A stretch of 64,000 nt of DNA from Pieris napi (GCF_905475465.1 NC_062249.1:6274501-6338500), one strand, 5' to 3'; shown: positions 12,201 to 22,306, counted from the stretch's first letter. Made by a program: numbers and translations. Notes: generated from the sequence alone by a model not told the origin.

Positions 12201-12650
12201 GTATTGAGCCCCCTAACATTTGTGAAGTCCACGGCGAGTGTGGACGGGGGTGCCTTTGTAGGTTTGCTCCGTTTGCCCCGAGAACGAATTATGTTATTTT
12301 TTCCGAGCGCAGAATTGCCCCCCCCAGAATACGAAGGGCAGCCTGTGCGTCCACCACCGGGCGCAGAGTGTCCCGGTGTTGGACGCCCAGAGGGGGATTC
12401 TCCACCGCGAGCGCGTGTGGTACCCCCCTGGGGTAGATTCTGTCTTTTTTTCTGCACCTTCATATTTCTTGTAGAGGGGGGGGGGGAAATGGGCTCCGGG
12501 AGTCTCTCTCACCGCACGAAACGCGAGTACAATAAGGCAAACTTATTGCATCACTTCACGCCGGTTTTCTGAGAGACAGTGGTACTGCCCCGGTCGTGCC
12601 TGCCCATTTGGCTGAAGCCCGAAGGCAACAGCATGGCACTCCCACTAGGA
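9258..12650 (-). mobile_element. Near-complete CR1/Jockey-group LINE
   Basis: On the minus strand this comprises a GC-rich 5' leader of about 190 bp (12464-12650), one long open frame, almost no 3' UTR and a poly(A) tail (T run at 9259-9279 on the plus strand). GC content is much higher than in the flanks. The 3' end (plus-strand words GGCAAACGGGCAGGAGGCTC) is a tail often met in lepidopteran genomes, and a dead copy of the same end lies at 59372-59582. I see no separate first ORF, so either the element lacks one or it is 5'-truncated. The CR1/Jockey-group placement is by general resemblance only. Confidence 0.8.
9278..12463 (-). CDS. LINE endonuclease / reverse transcriptase polyprotein
   Basis: This single uninterrupted frame of 1061 codons would encode the enzyme that nicks the target and copies the RNA. 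After a basic Pro/Gly-rich leader of about 70 residues comes an APE-type endonuclease (TETQ near 110, LGDFNAHHADW near 213, GSSDHCV near 286). A reverse transcriptase follows, with GPDGIPP, SNYRPIAITS, LDIAKAFDRVWH (near 665), VPQGCVLSP and the catalytic YADDS (near 748). The C-terminus (MWNQLPTEVFPNQFD) is a typical CR1-like tail. All catalytic motifs are present and there are no stops or frameshifts, so this is a recent insertion that may still be competent. The start is the first Met of the frame; no initiation context decides it. Confidence 0.88.
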   Translation of the reverse strand: MKVQKKRQNLPQGGTTRARGGESPSGRPTPGHSAPGGGRTGCPSYSGGGNSALGKNNIIRSRGKRSKPTKAPPSTLAVDFTNVRGLNTNINAVHYHLETAKPALLFLTETQISSPADTSYLSYPGYKLEHSFVPRAGVCVYVREDICSRRLGTLEGRDLSNLWLRVDCDDHPRFYACLYRSHSGNIETDRLIEHIQMATDSLLERVPTAEIVILGDFNAHHADWLGSETTDHAGRSFHDFALAYDLTQMVPAITRIPDVDGHKPSLLDLLLTSHPENYQVSVDPPLGSSDHCVVRSTVPSTRPSRPRFMGCRRIWHYKSADWDGMRSFFASYPWGPMCFSPEAPDSVAASVAEVVLQGMELFIPFSAVPIGGKSQPWFKRSCKAASRRKRECFKAWAEAAKSRDANTSELKTAYNSASRSFKREITKAKSEHIARFGERLAQLPSGTRAFWSLAKAVQGNFCQPSIPPLHREDDSLAHTAKEKADLLGCLFASNSTLDDRGRSPPTISRCDSSMPEITFRQRAVRKALSSLDIHKSSGPDGIPPIVLRTCAPELAPVLTRLFRYLYSLGTVPKCWKTASIHPIPKKGDRSDPSNYRPIAITSLFSKIMETIINCQLLSYLEDHQLISDSQYGFRRGRSAGDLLVYLTHRWAEAIESKGEALAVSLDIAKAFDRVWHRALLSKLPAYGLPEKLCDWISSFLADRSIKVVIDGACSDLKPVNAGVPQGCVLSPTLFLLHINDMLQLSNIHCYADDSTGDILYTGRAGISRAVVDEYRNKLVSEVETLLRGVSDWGRQNLVQFNPKKTQVCAFSAKKTPFVATPLFENTLLKATASIGILGVDISNDVQFRGHLEGKAKLASKKLGVLSKARRYFTPGHRMQLYKAQIRPHMEYCSHLWAGAPQYQLLPLDRIQRRAVRIVDDQSLSERLDPLALRRDVGSLCIFYRIYHGECSEELFGLIPAAEFHHRTSRQNTKFHPYHLDVRRSTTERFSRQFLPRTTTMWNQLPTEVFPNQFDLGSFKKRAYLFLKGRQRTREPSGIESVHGRRYHLTSGEPPARLPPVL

Positions 12651-12938
12651 AAATATATAATCTGACGATTTCCGCAAGCCGAAATAACAAAAATTCGTCG
12701 ATAAAGTTAAATGCGTGCAGCTGCGTGATGCCTACATTTCCTTAAACCGATCGGAATCTACTAAACGGCGTTCTAAATATTTCCCTCAAAATTACATTTC
12801 CTGTGAATTTGAACCGATTCGGACCGATAGGTTTTGAGAAATTTTGAAAAATCTTAAAAAAATAAGAAATATTTTTTTTTAAAGTGGTTTCTTTATCGAT
12901 CAACTTCAAAAACTAATCCTTTGAGCTTGAAAAACCAC

Positions 12939-13246
12939 GTCGATCGCCACCAAGCTGGTCAAAAGCGGTTGATTCGTTCGAGAGATATCGTACACGAAAG
13001 AAACCCGAAAAAGTGTTTTTTCGGGATTACTCCGAAATTTGTGGTTCGATCAATTAAAATTGCAAAATTATTTATGAGGATGATAAAACTGCGTCGAATG
13101 CCGCCAACCGCGTGAAAATTGCTTGATCCATTCAAAAGTTATTGCGGTTTGAAAATTCCAAAAATAGTGTTCTATGAAACTTCTATCAGACGTTCGAGCT
13201 GGGAGAGCTCAAATGCATAGAAATGTTATTTCTTTGAACTCAGCGA
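12939..13246 (+). repeat. Two diverged ~154-bp tandem units
   Basis: The phrase GTCGATCGCCACCAAGCTGG near 12939 returns as GTCGAATGCCGCCAACCGCG near 13093. Each copy is followed by a related TTGAT(T/C)C(G/A)TTC(G/A)A(G/A)AG(A/T)TAT stretch. The period is about 154 bp, with strong divergence. It lies in the right part of the unclassified TIR element. Confidence 0.5.
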
Positions 13247-13356
13247 GCTCAAAATATCAATTTTAAGCGCCCAGGAATGGAATTAGCGGGAAGTTGCAGA
13301 GATGGCCCTTTAGGTGAACCGTTTTTCTATATTTTTTTTGGCAGATCAGGCGAATC

Positions 13357-13710
13357 CCTCTAGGTAATCGTCAGATTATGAGACAGTACGTTTAGAACAT
13401 AAAGATGAACCACATATATCTTAATCTGACGCGCTTGAGTATTTCAAAATTGCGATTTTTTTTTGCAAATTAAGAAAATGGCTGTGAGTTTGCGTCCCAT
13501 CGAAATCGTCAGATTAGTGAATGAGAGCTTTTTTTTGGTGCACTTAACACTCCCTTTGAAAATCTGACGCGCTCGATAAAAAAATTTTTTTTTTAATTTT
13601 CAACCCTTAAATACAACCACCCGCATCATGCAAACGATCAGATTAACATACGTACATTATTAAAAATACGTAGGGCATAGATGCTATCAATATCTGACGC
13701 GCTCGAGGAT
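13357..13710. repeat. Three ~135-bp tandem units, each a hairpin
   Basis: Each unit opens with CG(T/A)TCAGATTA or a close variant (near 13363, 13498, 13637) and closes 60-75 bp later with the inverse word AATCTGACGCGCTCGA or a variant (near 13422, 13561, 13692). Each can therefore form a stem around a loop. A reversed unit occurs at the left end of the element (about 9069-9145). Repeated subterminal hairpins of this kind would suit transposase binding, but that is inference. Confidence 0.65.
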
Positions 13711-13885
13711 GTCCATGCAACAGTTTTTTTTTACATATTTAACTATCTATAGCCGCTTCCCCCACCGATGAAAAGGAATTTATCATATAACATTTTTTTC
13801 TTCTTTTTATCTAAGCTTTGCATCCCAATAGGTCTCTACGACGCTCGAGTAAATCCCCATTTAGCATCGTGGGCTCCCCTACCAT

Positions 13886-15057
13886 TATAACAGTAGAATG
13901 TATCAGCAGGTAACCGAATTAAAAACCTGTAGTGTGTAACAATTCCACGTATAACTGTTTGTTTACATACGCGTACCTTTTGTGAACCAATGAAGCAAGG
14001 GTCAAATGCTGTGAAATGGTCTCAACAAATCAGCCGTATGATATTGTTACCTGGGTTTCCTGAAAAGCGTACCACTCGACTACACTTGCTCTGAAACGGC
14101 CTGAAAAAATGTTTCAGTCTCCTGAAAACTAGGATAACATTCTGTAAATGACGATTTTCTCTCCCCTGAAACGGTCAGAAATCACATTTCAGTCTGCTGA
14201 AAGGTTCTCTAAGTAGTGGAAAAGTCTAAAAACATTGCAGTCGACCCGTCTTCGTAACAATATTGTAAAATGATGCCCTGTATGAAATACTAATTAAATT
14301 GAAATTTCTCTATGTAGAGTGATTTAGTTAAATAATTTTATATTTACCTTTTGTATACTTTAATGTATTATCACTTGAAGTTTTGTTGTACATTACACTA
14401 CTACAACCGCAAAAACTTTTTTAAGCTGATTTTAATAAAAGCCAGTAGCTCTACAAACACTTAGGACTGGCCTCAGATTTATTAATTTGCCTCTTACATG
14501 CTTATTATCATCATCATCAATGTTCATCACTTCTATATACGTATTGTAAAGAATAACCTTATGCCGTCGACTGAATGCGCAACTGTTTTAGATTATTAAT
14601 AATATTAATAATCTTTATTTATTTCTCACAAAAACTTAGGACATAAAGAAGTGACAGTTGTATACTCTTATAAATAAATAATAGTCTTATTTCTGTTTAG
14701 GGAAAAAGCTAGTTTGTGTGAGACTGATGCCTGCTAAAGGTAAGTACCTGTGTTACAGGTCATCAGAATTAAAAATTTAAAAAAATTATGAAACGATTTT
14801 TGAGATAAATTGTCATTGAACGTTGAAAAACTTAAAAATACCACGTCACTAACTATCAGTGTTGTCACCGTCAGTAATAAACTGTCACCAGGCGTAATTA
14901 ATAATGTCACGCTACGGATATCCAATGTTTACTTACTGTCAGTTGTGAAATACTGAGTTCATTGTTTACGAAATCGGTGTCTATCACAACATTTAAATTC
15001 TATTTTTAAAGCAGTGCGTGATAAATGTATGCGAATTCTGTTAGTATTTTATAATAC
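13886..15057. other. Non-coding, with small repeats
   Basis: The stretch includes two diverged 40-bp copies with a 74-bp period (14091 and 14165; words CTGAAACGG..TTTCAGTCT(C/G)CTGAAA). It also has a faint SINE-B tail at about 14436-14510 and an ATTAT/TCA microsatellite. No gene. Confidence 0.4.
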
Positions 15058-15381
15058 ACTAGCTGACCAGGCAAACGTCGTTTTGTATATCATTTATAAT
15101 AAAAAATAGGGGTTGATCGTAGAAGGGTGAAAATTAGGGGTTGTATGTATTTTTTAATGCTGTATCATAAAAAAATTAAATTAGAAATTAAAAATTTTGT
15201 CTAAAAAATAAAAATTAAATTTAGGGGTGGACTACCCCTAACATTTAGGGGGATGAAAAATAGATGTTGGCCGATTCTCATAGATACCGGATAAACACAA
15301 AAAATTTCATCAAAATCGGTCAAGCCGTTTCGGAGGAGTATGGCAACGAAAACTGTGACACGAGAATTTTATATATTAGAT
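15058..15381 (+). repeat. RTE-like LINE 3'-end or SINE repeat, copy 1
   Basis: It starts ACTAGCTGACC(A)GGCAAACGTCG and ends GTGACACGAGAATTTTATAT. It is shared almost word for word with 46805-47127, including the internal AGGGGTGGACTACCCCTAAC. The TCATCAAAATCGGTCAAGCCG phrase is typical of RTE-type 3' ends in insects. No coding capacity. Confidence 0.75.
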
Positions 15382-17242
15382 TTTTCTTTACTCGATACAG
15401 GATAAAGGTTTTATTGACACATTTGGATGCAACGAGTGATGTATAGACGTTATAAATTAACGATAAGCCTATTTGCTCTTTAATTAAAAATAAAGTTACA
15501 ATTTCAATAAAGTATTAATTGATAAGTCAAATACACCGTGTTACGGTAGTACTCAATGGTCTCTTTCTGTCAAATTGTATTACCGCTGTGCTAAATTACT
15601 GATTAGACGGTATACATTTGGCATACATTTGTAGGTTAAATGTATTATATTCTTCCTAAAAGGCTGTCTATTTTGTAAGCTTTATATTTAAATCTACTAG
15701 AAACACCACCATAGTACGAAACATCGAATCGTAAAACTGTAGCTTTGATACGACAAATTAACCACTACATTTCTATTAACTGTGGTAACAACACACGTCG
15801 CCAATGATGAATTGCAAGTTGAAAGGCTTGCTTCTATTATTGTGAAAAACTAGGTCAAGTCACGGCTATTATTCTCACAAGTTTTGTTGCCCTCGCGCAG
15901 CTATAATTAATTTACATTATGCAATACAATTAAAGTGAAAACGAATTGTAATTTGGGGTTAATTTTTGACTTAGCAATTTATTACGCTTTTATTTTTGAC
16001 TCTTTGTCATAAACATTGGTTATAAAGACAAGTCAAAAACGCATTAAGAGCTAATTATAGAATAGAGTTAGCTGTTTAGAGACCGTGACATACACACATT
16101 TTTGAATGTGTTTTATAAGTCTTTGTTTAATGCTACAAATCCGTTACAATTAGATTCACAACCAATCCAGGACCTTAGGCTTACTCGTCATTTGTATTAG
16201 TATCGATATCGATAGAATTATTTTATTAACGTCTTTTTCTACGAAAATTTCAGTACGCAATGTTTAGGAAAGACTAAATAAATAGTAAATACCTCGAGAA
16301 AATTTTATTAATTTAAAGTAACTGTGATAAACGTGTTCTAAACTGTTTGTGTTTATTTAATATGTAAATAATTGTATTTCATATTTACATTAAAATGCTA
16401 CATGCAATTGTTTTGATATCATTAAATAACTATGCGATTAAATTAATAATATGACTTGCTTTATAAACAACTGCATGTTGTATTTGTACTGCGGGATTTT
16501 GTATTGACGTTTTGATACAGGTGAACGCATAGCTTAGATTGCCCCATATTCAAAACAGAAATATATATTCAAGAAAGACGGCAAATTAAATGACCTATAC
16601 AAAACAGATCGTAGAATTGTGTCTACCCCATTATAAAGTATACGATTACCTATTACCAATTCAAAAGCATGGCTTTTAGCTTTCCTTTAATTTTAAACAA
16701 TAGCGGTTTATTTTTACTGTTATAGGTGAGAAAAATTCAAGGGTCATTAACTTTTAACCCTTCACTCGGGAGCCATTTTCACATAAACCTTAGCACCTCC
16801 CATTTACCAACCTCATTACCTAATGGAGGCTAATCTTTTAAACTACACACCGAAACTTATGTAGGCATTAGTTGTGTTACGAGGTAATATTTCTTGAGTT
16901 GTCAAGGCTGTAATAATGGAAAATCTTTTACAATACCTTTATAATTATAACACGTTATTAATATCACTATAACACAAAACAGGAGAAAAATAAAACAAAA
17001 GAAGTAAAGGATGTAAATGGGCGGTCTTACTGCTAAAAACCGTTTCTTCTTATTTATTTAAGAGTTGTTACACAGACAGACTTGTTGTTTATATAGTGGA
17101 CTATGGGGCAGATATATTATTGTACCCGTAGTATTTATGATTATTTGAACGTAAAGTGTTAAGCTTTGTGATACTACGAAAAAGTTGTTTAAATTGACCT
17201 CCAGGTCAATAGGGATAAAATAATTAATAATTGTTTTGAATA
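15382..17242. other. AT-rich non-coding DNA
   Basis: Nothing recognised: no open frame with family motifs and no clear repeat. Confidence 0.5.
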
Positions 17243-17494
17243 GACTCATTGGTCTAGTGGTTCGCACCCCTGACTGCGAATCCATGGGTCCCGCGTTCGA
17301 TCCCCGGCTGAGACGAACATCGATGTGATGAGCATTTGGTGTTGTGCTTAGGTCTTGGGTGTTTAAATATGTATTTATATGTCTATCTATCTATAACATG
17401 TATGTATATCCGTTGCCTAGTACGCATAACACAAGCTTCACCAGCTTAGCATGGGACTAGGTCAATTGGTGTGAATTGTCTTAAAAAAAAAAAA
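17243..17494 (+). mobile_element. tRNA-derived SINE, family A
   Basis: The head GACTCATTGGTCTAGTGGTT and B box GTTCGATCCC are tRNA-like. They are followed by a fixed body (GATGTGATGAGCATTTGGTG; CACAAGCTTCACCAGCTTAG) and a poly(A) tail at 17482-17494. Sister copies lie at 40430 (+) and 60203 (-). Confidence 0.9.
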
Positions 17495-17699
17495 TAGCAC
17501 TCCGGGAGTGCCGGCAGAAGTGAAAACTTCAATATTAACGTTGTGTTTAATTATAAGTATAAAAGTACTATCATTTATGAGGTAGAATACAATGTTTATT
17601 TATTGCGCTATCGTACACAAATATGACAATTTATATGTTGTTATTTATAATATTATATCGTTATTTATATATTACATTAAATTTTATCTCTCAGAAAAA

Positions 17700-18010
17700 T
17701 CAACTTCCATCCATAATTTCGGCGACTTTTACACCATCGTTATTATCAGAATCATCATCGCAAATTTTTACAACTGATACAATTGGTTTATGATAACTGA
17801 AGTAAGAAACAAACAGTTTTGATTCGAACCTATTTAAGTGTCTAATAAAGACCGCATCAATAGTAGTTTTGTATTTCGTTGTGCTAAAATTGCGATCATT
17901 TGACATAGTTAAACCAAATTCATTATTTAAAAATTCAATTAATGATTGATTTTTATCGTCTGCAAAGTTTATATTGAAATCTCCACTTAAAATCATTGGC
18001 ACTTTATCAA
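17700..18010 (-). pseudogene. Endonuclease/exonuclease/phosphatase (EEP) domain fragment
   Basis: The minus-strand frame of about 100 codons holds the C-terminal half of an EEP nuclease. It has LSGDFNINF (catalytic Asp-Asn), a TTIDAVF motif, and FSYHKPIVSVV, which sits where the SDH motif should be (Asp replaced by Tyr). The N-terminal half with the metal-binding Glu is absent, so it is not a working enzyme by itself. The wording resembles endonuclease domains of insect Helentrons more than the LINE at 9278. A LINE origin is the alternative. Confidence 0.5.
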
Positions 18011-18273
18011 AGCTTTTCCCAATTTTTTTTGAAGCAATGCAGATGCGTCATGAGAATAAATAAATAAATTTTCGTACAAGAAGTCTCGTATAACACGCAA
18101 AGACTCCCATAATTTAAACAATTCACATTTACGAATACACAACAGTGTATTTACTACACAACAGTCAAGCAATCAGCTGTCACCATCCTTGGATACGCGT
18201 GGGACGCTGTACATAAACACACACGGTCATTCGCGCAAGCGCCCTGTGCCGCCTAAACAGAGCAGCACACTCA

Positions 18274-18514
18274 GGGTGAGATCTATAGTGCGCACTTAGA
18301 CTTTGCTCAGACTTAACTACAACCATTCTTTACTTTTTTAAAGGATAATAAAGAAGGTATTGCATGAAATGAAACATCAATTTCTGTCTTAGCTTGAGCT
18401 TAGCTTAATCTCACCGTTAAAATGTCTATAAATATACTAAATCATAGTTTAACCTTAGTGTTTTTCGTAAGTAAAGTCTGAGCAAAGTCCAAGTGCGCAC
18501 TATAGATCTCACCC
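18274..18514. mobile_element. PIF/Harbinger-like MITE (241 bp)
   Basis: The inverted ends of about 45 bp start GGGTGAGATCTATAGTGCGC and pair with two mismatches in the portion checked. The element is flanked by the 3-bp duplication TCA (18271-18273 and 18515-18517). A 3-bp duplication and GGG ends fit PIF/Harbinger, although TCA is not the usual TTA/TAA. No coding capacity. Confidence 0.7.
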
Positions 18515-19095
18515 TCAGGCACGGTAGAAAGAGTGGGAGATACTAGTTCCTCTCCCTTCCCCTCGATCTTACGCTTTTTCGATCAGCATCACGTGACCCT
18601 GACGCAAGTTTGAAAGTTTTTACCCATACAAAAAGTGCTCAGCGCCGCTAAAGAAGTTTTCACTTCAAAAACAAAAACAAATATTATTTGCTACACTCAT
18701 TTAAAGGTTTCAACTACTTTTTTTAAATCTAATTAAAATTAGAAAACATGATAATCTCGTCTCGATAGCTTTTGAAATATTAAAAAAATTAATACATCTT
18801 ACAATAGCATGTTTAAATAAAATAAAAAGTTTTCCTAAAATAAGTACAGCAGTAAAATTTTATCTTTAAAAATAACTAAGTTAAACTAGTGCACGACGAA
18901 ATAAACTTTTTAACACCTCTGACTTGATATAATTTTAAAATATTTTCTAGTGTAGATTTTATTAATTTAAAATTGTGAACTGTTCGCCAAATTTTTTCTC
19001 TTGTTCCTCATTATGCGGAGATTAATTGACGTTTCTTGACCTTTCGCGGTCCAATTAGTGACCTAGTCTAGATATTGCAATATTCTGATAGTAAT

Positions 19096-19270
19096 TTATC
19101 TATACTAATATTACAAAGAGGAAAGATTTGATTGTTTGTTTGCATTGGATAGGCTCTAAAACTATGGAACTGATTTGCACAATTCCACGTAGTTTGTTCC
19201 GGTTCCAATGGTTGTCACCATTGGAACCCTACGTTATTCTTGATGAGCATAGACTATAGAATATTTTTTA
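19096..19270 (+). repeat. RTE-type interspersed repeat fragment
   Basis: The start CTATACTAATATTACAAAGA, followed by GATTTG(A/T)TTGTTTGTTTGC and TAGGCTC(T/C)(A/G)AAACTA, is a very common insect repeat opening (RTE 3' region or derived SINE). It is truncated. Confidence 0.5.
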
Positions 19271-21335
19271 AAAAGCTAATTATCTGTATGAAATTACCAT
19301 TATATAATCCAAGGTTTTAAAAAGACGTTGCGAAAGCTATTGTCCATATAGCAATCTGATGTACTACAGTTTTATAGAAGACATCAATCTACTAAAAAGT
19401 CTGCGATTCCATATAAAAAAAAGTATTCAATAAATATCGATAATATTTTTCCACTTTGGCGCTGAGTTTGCGTTGCTGTTATTACGAAACGATAATACGA
19501 TATATACGAATTTTATAATGGACAAAAACATCGAACAGTTTGTCTTTAACTCTGCATCGCCAATAGAATTTCGTGTTTGGAGTCCCTTAATAAGACGTTA
19601 CAGAGGAATTACAGAGAGTAAACACGTCTTATGAGTGGTACAAAACGATAAAAGGTGGTTGAGCCGTGATGAAGATTTAACCGAAGCTAAAATTTGATTG
19701 CAATATTCGTTAGCGATTTTGAAGTTGATCAAATAAATGTGGATGAATTACTAAGGTATATTTTGTGTATTATTGTTTATACTTTACTTCATGAGATCAT
19801 ATAACATTTTTATTTAGCTTTAGTACAAGAGTATCTTCACAATGGTAAATTACTAATCTGTTAATAGGCTGCTTATTGCCGATACCGCGTGCATCGATTG
19901 CTATTTGAAATGCAATTTGTCTTGCATATATCTATAGGAAATACCATCATTAAATGGTTGTTTCGCCTATCAATAGTAGGTATGTGGTTGCATTGCAGGA
20001 TTAAGCCCACTAAAAAAAGGATAATTGTGCCGCGCTACATATCTTGATTTTAATTCAAATACTATTTACACGTGGAAAATATATTTGCTTCAGATGTAAT
20101 TTTTAAAACTAAGATTTTCTTTTCAACGTGTAAGACTCGTGTAATGAAAGAAAATGAAAAATATTTTATATTGAATCACAAGAACATTATATATGTTAGT
20201 GAAGTTCAATTTCCTTCTATATCAAATTTTGACACTGTAAACAATTTAAACACATAATATTTTTTTTTAAATTTAAATTGAATTTTTAGCTATTATAATA
20301 TAATTATTATGAATGTTGACGCTTAGGTGGACGGAGAAATTGCGACAATGCAATAATCGGGATTTTCATTAAAACTTTTTCTGCTGTAGAGCTAATATGA
20401 CGAATCTGGTTGGCGGTTACCCTGGCACATGTCAAATTCATCACCACATCAATAGATATTTTGTCATTTCCTTTCTGGTTTATGAGGCGTATTTTAATAA
20501 AATAATATAGAGATCCGCTGTCACTAGCACCACGCCTACTGAATGTATTCAGCACGTAGCGATATGAATATAAATGAATCTCCAAATTTGTTTATCGATG
20601 CATTCTATACTAGTAGCTTACCCCGATATTAAGCGAAATCTGGCCTTATTGTCGTGAAATACTTAGATATAGGTCTTTGTATATATTTTTAAATAAATAA
20701 ACAAAATAAACATCATTCTAATAAACCACGATCAAAACCAAATATTTTAGTGTTTTGGTTATGATTTATGATGGTCTCTTGTTAAAAAGAATTTTATATG
20801 TATTCTGAGAAAGAAATAACTTTAATACCTACATATAAATTAATACTATTAAATAAGACATTTTCTGTTGAAATTATAAGGATTTTTTTGTAGTTACTAG
20901 TCTTCGAAATGAGAATTTAGTTCTTACTTTAAGCAAGCCAATGCCTGACTAAGCTACACACAGTGATAAGCAACTATTCATTATAATCTTGAGGAACAAC
21001 AGCCTTAATTTGACAGTCATAGCAGCAGATTTGTCCTTAAACATTTTTTTATACAGCTTTTTATATTTTCTTAAACAGCTTTATAAAAGTCCCTAATAAT
21101 TATTCCTAAAATAACCGTTCATGACAAGGTTGATACGTCACTTTATATTCATAACGACGACAAAGCGCCACTTAGGTTCGTTTGAAAACGATAATCATGT
21201 ACTTGTATATATTTATTGCCTATTAAATTCTGAATTTCAATTTGGACCTCAATAACAACGTATTGGGATTTTCTTAACATTAATCGTTATAATATGGTAA
21301 TTCTTTTAACAAATATAAATTAACAAGTAGTTTTA
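19271..21335. other. Non-coding left flank of the Polinton
   Basis: No supported gene. Short frames at 20072-20257 and 20307-20585 lack motifs and ATG/splice context. Confidence 0.45.
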
Positions 21336-21341
21336 AGCGAC
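21336..21341. repeat. Polinton target-site duplication, left (AGCGAC)
   Basis: The six bases AGCGAC directly precede the element's first AGT. They are repeated exactly after its last ACT at 34937-34942. Six-base duplications are the Polinton signature. Confidence 0.95.
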
Positions 21342-21357
21342 AGTAGTATGGATTCCC

Positions 21358-21411
21358 GGGCACTGCCTCACCCACTGCTTCGGTAAAAAAAGCTGTTTCG
21401 GAGGCAGCGCC
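21358..21411. other. Terminal hairpin of the Polinton, left
   Basis: GGGCACTGCCTC near 21358 can pair with GAGGCAGCGCCC near 21400, with one mismatch and a loop of about 30 bp. This is close to the extreme end. The right TIR has the same structure mirrored at about 34867-34920. It could be an origin or terminal-protein or integrase site; that is inference. Confidence 0.55.
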
Positions 21412-21414
21412 CGC

Positions 21415-21452
<38 letters not shown>

Positions 21453-21837
21453 GTACTCTAACCCCACTAAACAGGACGTGCGGAGTCGAATGCACTCACT
21501 CCTGAACTGATAGCTCTAACCGTTCCAGAGATAGCTTTCCCAAAACCTTGCTAATTACTTACTAATCACCACCTTATCAGTTACTATTTCCTGCACGAAA
21601 TCCCCACTCATTATCTAATTACTTAATGACTCAGTACGAATGCATCGTTATCTACTTTCCTACATTCACTAACCCGATCTATGGCTCTAAAAGAAAAATA
21701 GAATAATATAATATAATAAACTATATCTAACCTAACCTAACCTACGGGTCTAAGCAAACAACAATAAATATACCTACATTAACACCATTATCTATAATAA
21801 AATTAGATGTAAGGGTTACATATTTAAATAAAACATT

Positions 21838-21863
21838 TTTATTCCAGGTATTATTCTTTTATT
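21838..21863 (-). terminator. Poly(A) signals of left protease gene
   Basis: AATAAA occurs on the minus strand at 21858-21863, overlapping the stop codon, and again at 21838-21843. The mirrored pair in the right TIR is at 34423-34428 and 34443-34448. Confidence 0.6.
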
Positions 21864-22306
21864 TATATGTCCATTATATTTCTATACAAATTTACTAGCA
21901 CCGTATCATTGTTCTCTGAGTCACACGTAAAATTTCTAAGGAAGTCTTCTAATCTCATCCCCCTGAACTTGTAATATATGTATACCAAACAGTACTCTCC
22001 GCACACCGCCGATAGGTAATCCTGAACCGTAAGGTTATTGTATCTCCACATGCAACAATTCCTCCTTAAAAATCCTTCTATTGCTTCAATAGGTTTACGT
22101 CCAAACGAATCAAAGTATTCCCCAACTCTTTCGACGTTTATATGAATAGCCACCCAATGAGACCCCGGCTGTGAATCAGGGTCAAGATTGCATATGATAA
22201 GTGCTGGCACCTGAGCATACATCGGCAATCGATTTGAAGGATATACGTTGCTCTGGAGGCTGGGATGTATTCTACGAAGACTCATTTGCACTTCTAGTGT
22301 GTTCAT
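21863..22306 (-). CDS. PRO: Adenain-like cysteine protease, left TIR copy
   Basis: This 147-residue protein of the Ulp1/adenain (C5-like) protease group is expected to cleave capsid precursors during virion maturation. The catalytic set is visible: His50 in the GSHWVAIHI strand, Asp66 in EYFDSFG, Gln95 (oxyanion hole) and Cys106 in the CGEYC helix start. The length and order match Polinton proteases. The gene is transcribed towards the element's end and lies wholly in the TIR, so a second copy exists at 33980-34423. The two proteins differ at residue 49 (Ser here, Ala there), next to the catalytic His. A TATA box and initiator lie upstream and poly(A) signals follow at once, so it looks like a separate transcription unit. 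Confidence 0.93.
   Translation of the reverse strand: MNTLEVQMSLRRIHPSLQSNVYPSNRLPMYAQVPALIICNLDPDSQPGSHWVAIHINVERVGEYFDSFGRKPIEAIEGFLRRNCCMWRYNNLTVQDYLSAVCGEYCLVYIYYKFRGMRLEDFLRNFTCDSENNDTVLVNLYRNIMDI

Larger units (their letters stand above)
8894..13885. mobile_element. Unclassified TIR element, split by a LINE insertion
   Basis: The outer ends are a perfect 16-bp inverted repeat: ATGGTAGGGGAGCCCA at 8894 and its complement ending at 13885. Just inside, both ends carry a related GGGATTTACT word and then units containing the word GCGCGTCAGATT, in opposite orientation at the two ends (left near 9071; right near 13422, 13561 and 13692). Without the LINE (about 9258-12650) the host element is about 1.6 kb and non-coding. 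The element class is unknown to me, and I could not settle a target duplication. Confidence 0.6.
17497..18690. mobile_element. Possible Helentron/Helitron-like fragment
   Basis: Both ends carry the same near-palindrome, GAAGTGAAAACTTC: near 17518 after a GC-rich AGCACTCCGGGAGTGCCGGC hairpin, and inverted near 18651 beside AGTGCTCAGCGCCGC. Between them lies a remnant of an endonuclease domain (17700-18010). Rolling-circle Helentrons of insects carry an AP-endonuclease-like domain, which would explain the combination. No Rep or helicase sequence is visible, so the assignment is tentative. Confidence 0.35.

Noticed and set aside
17243..17330. tRNA gene (also at 3830-3888, 37640, 40430, 47620, 59643, 60400)
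   Set aside because: B boxes are present but no complete acceptor and anticodon stems are visible, and each head runs into a repeated SINE body.
20307..20585. 92-codon minus-strand frame as a host exon
   Set aside because: No ATG at the start, no recognised domain, no convincing splice sites.
21726..21750. CCTAACCTAACCTAACCT in the Polinton TIR as telomeric repeat (insect TTAGG)
   Set aside because: Only about three units, present in both arms as part of the TIR; not an array.
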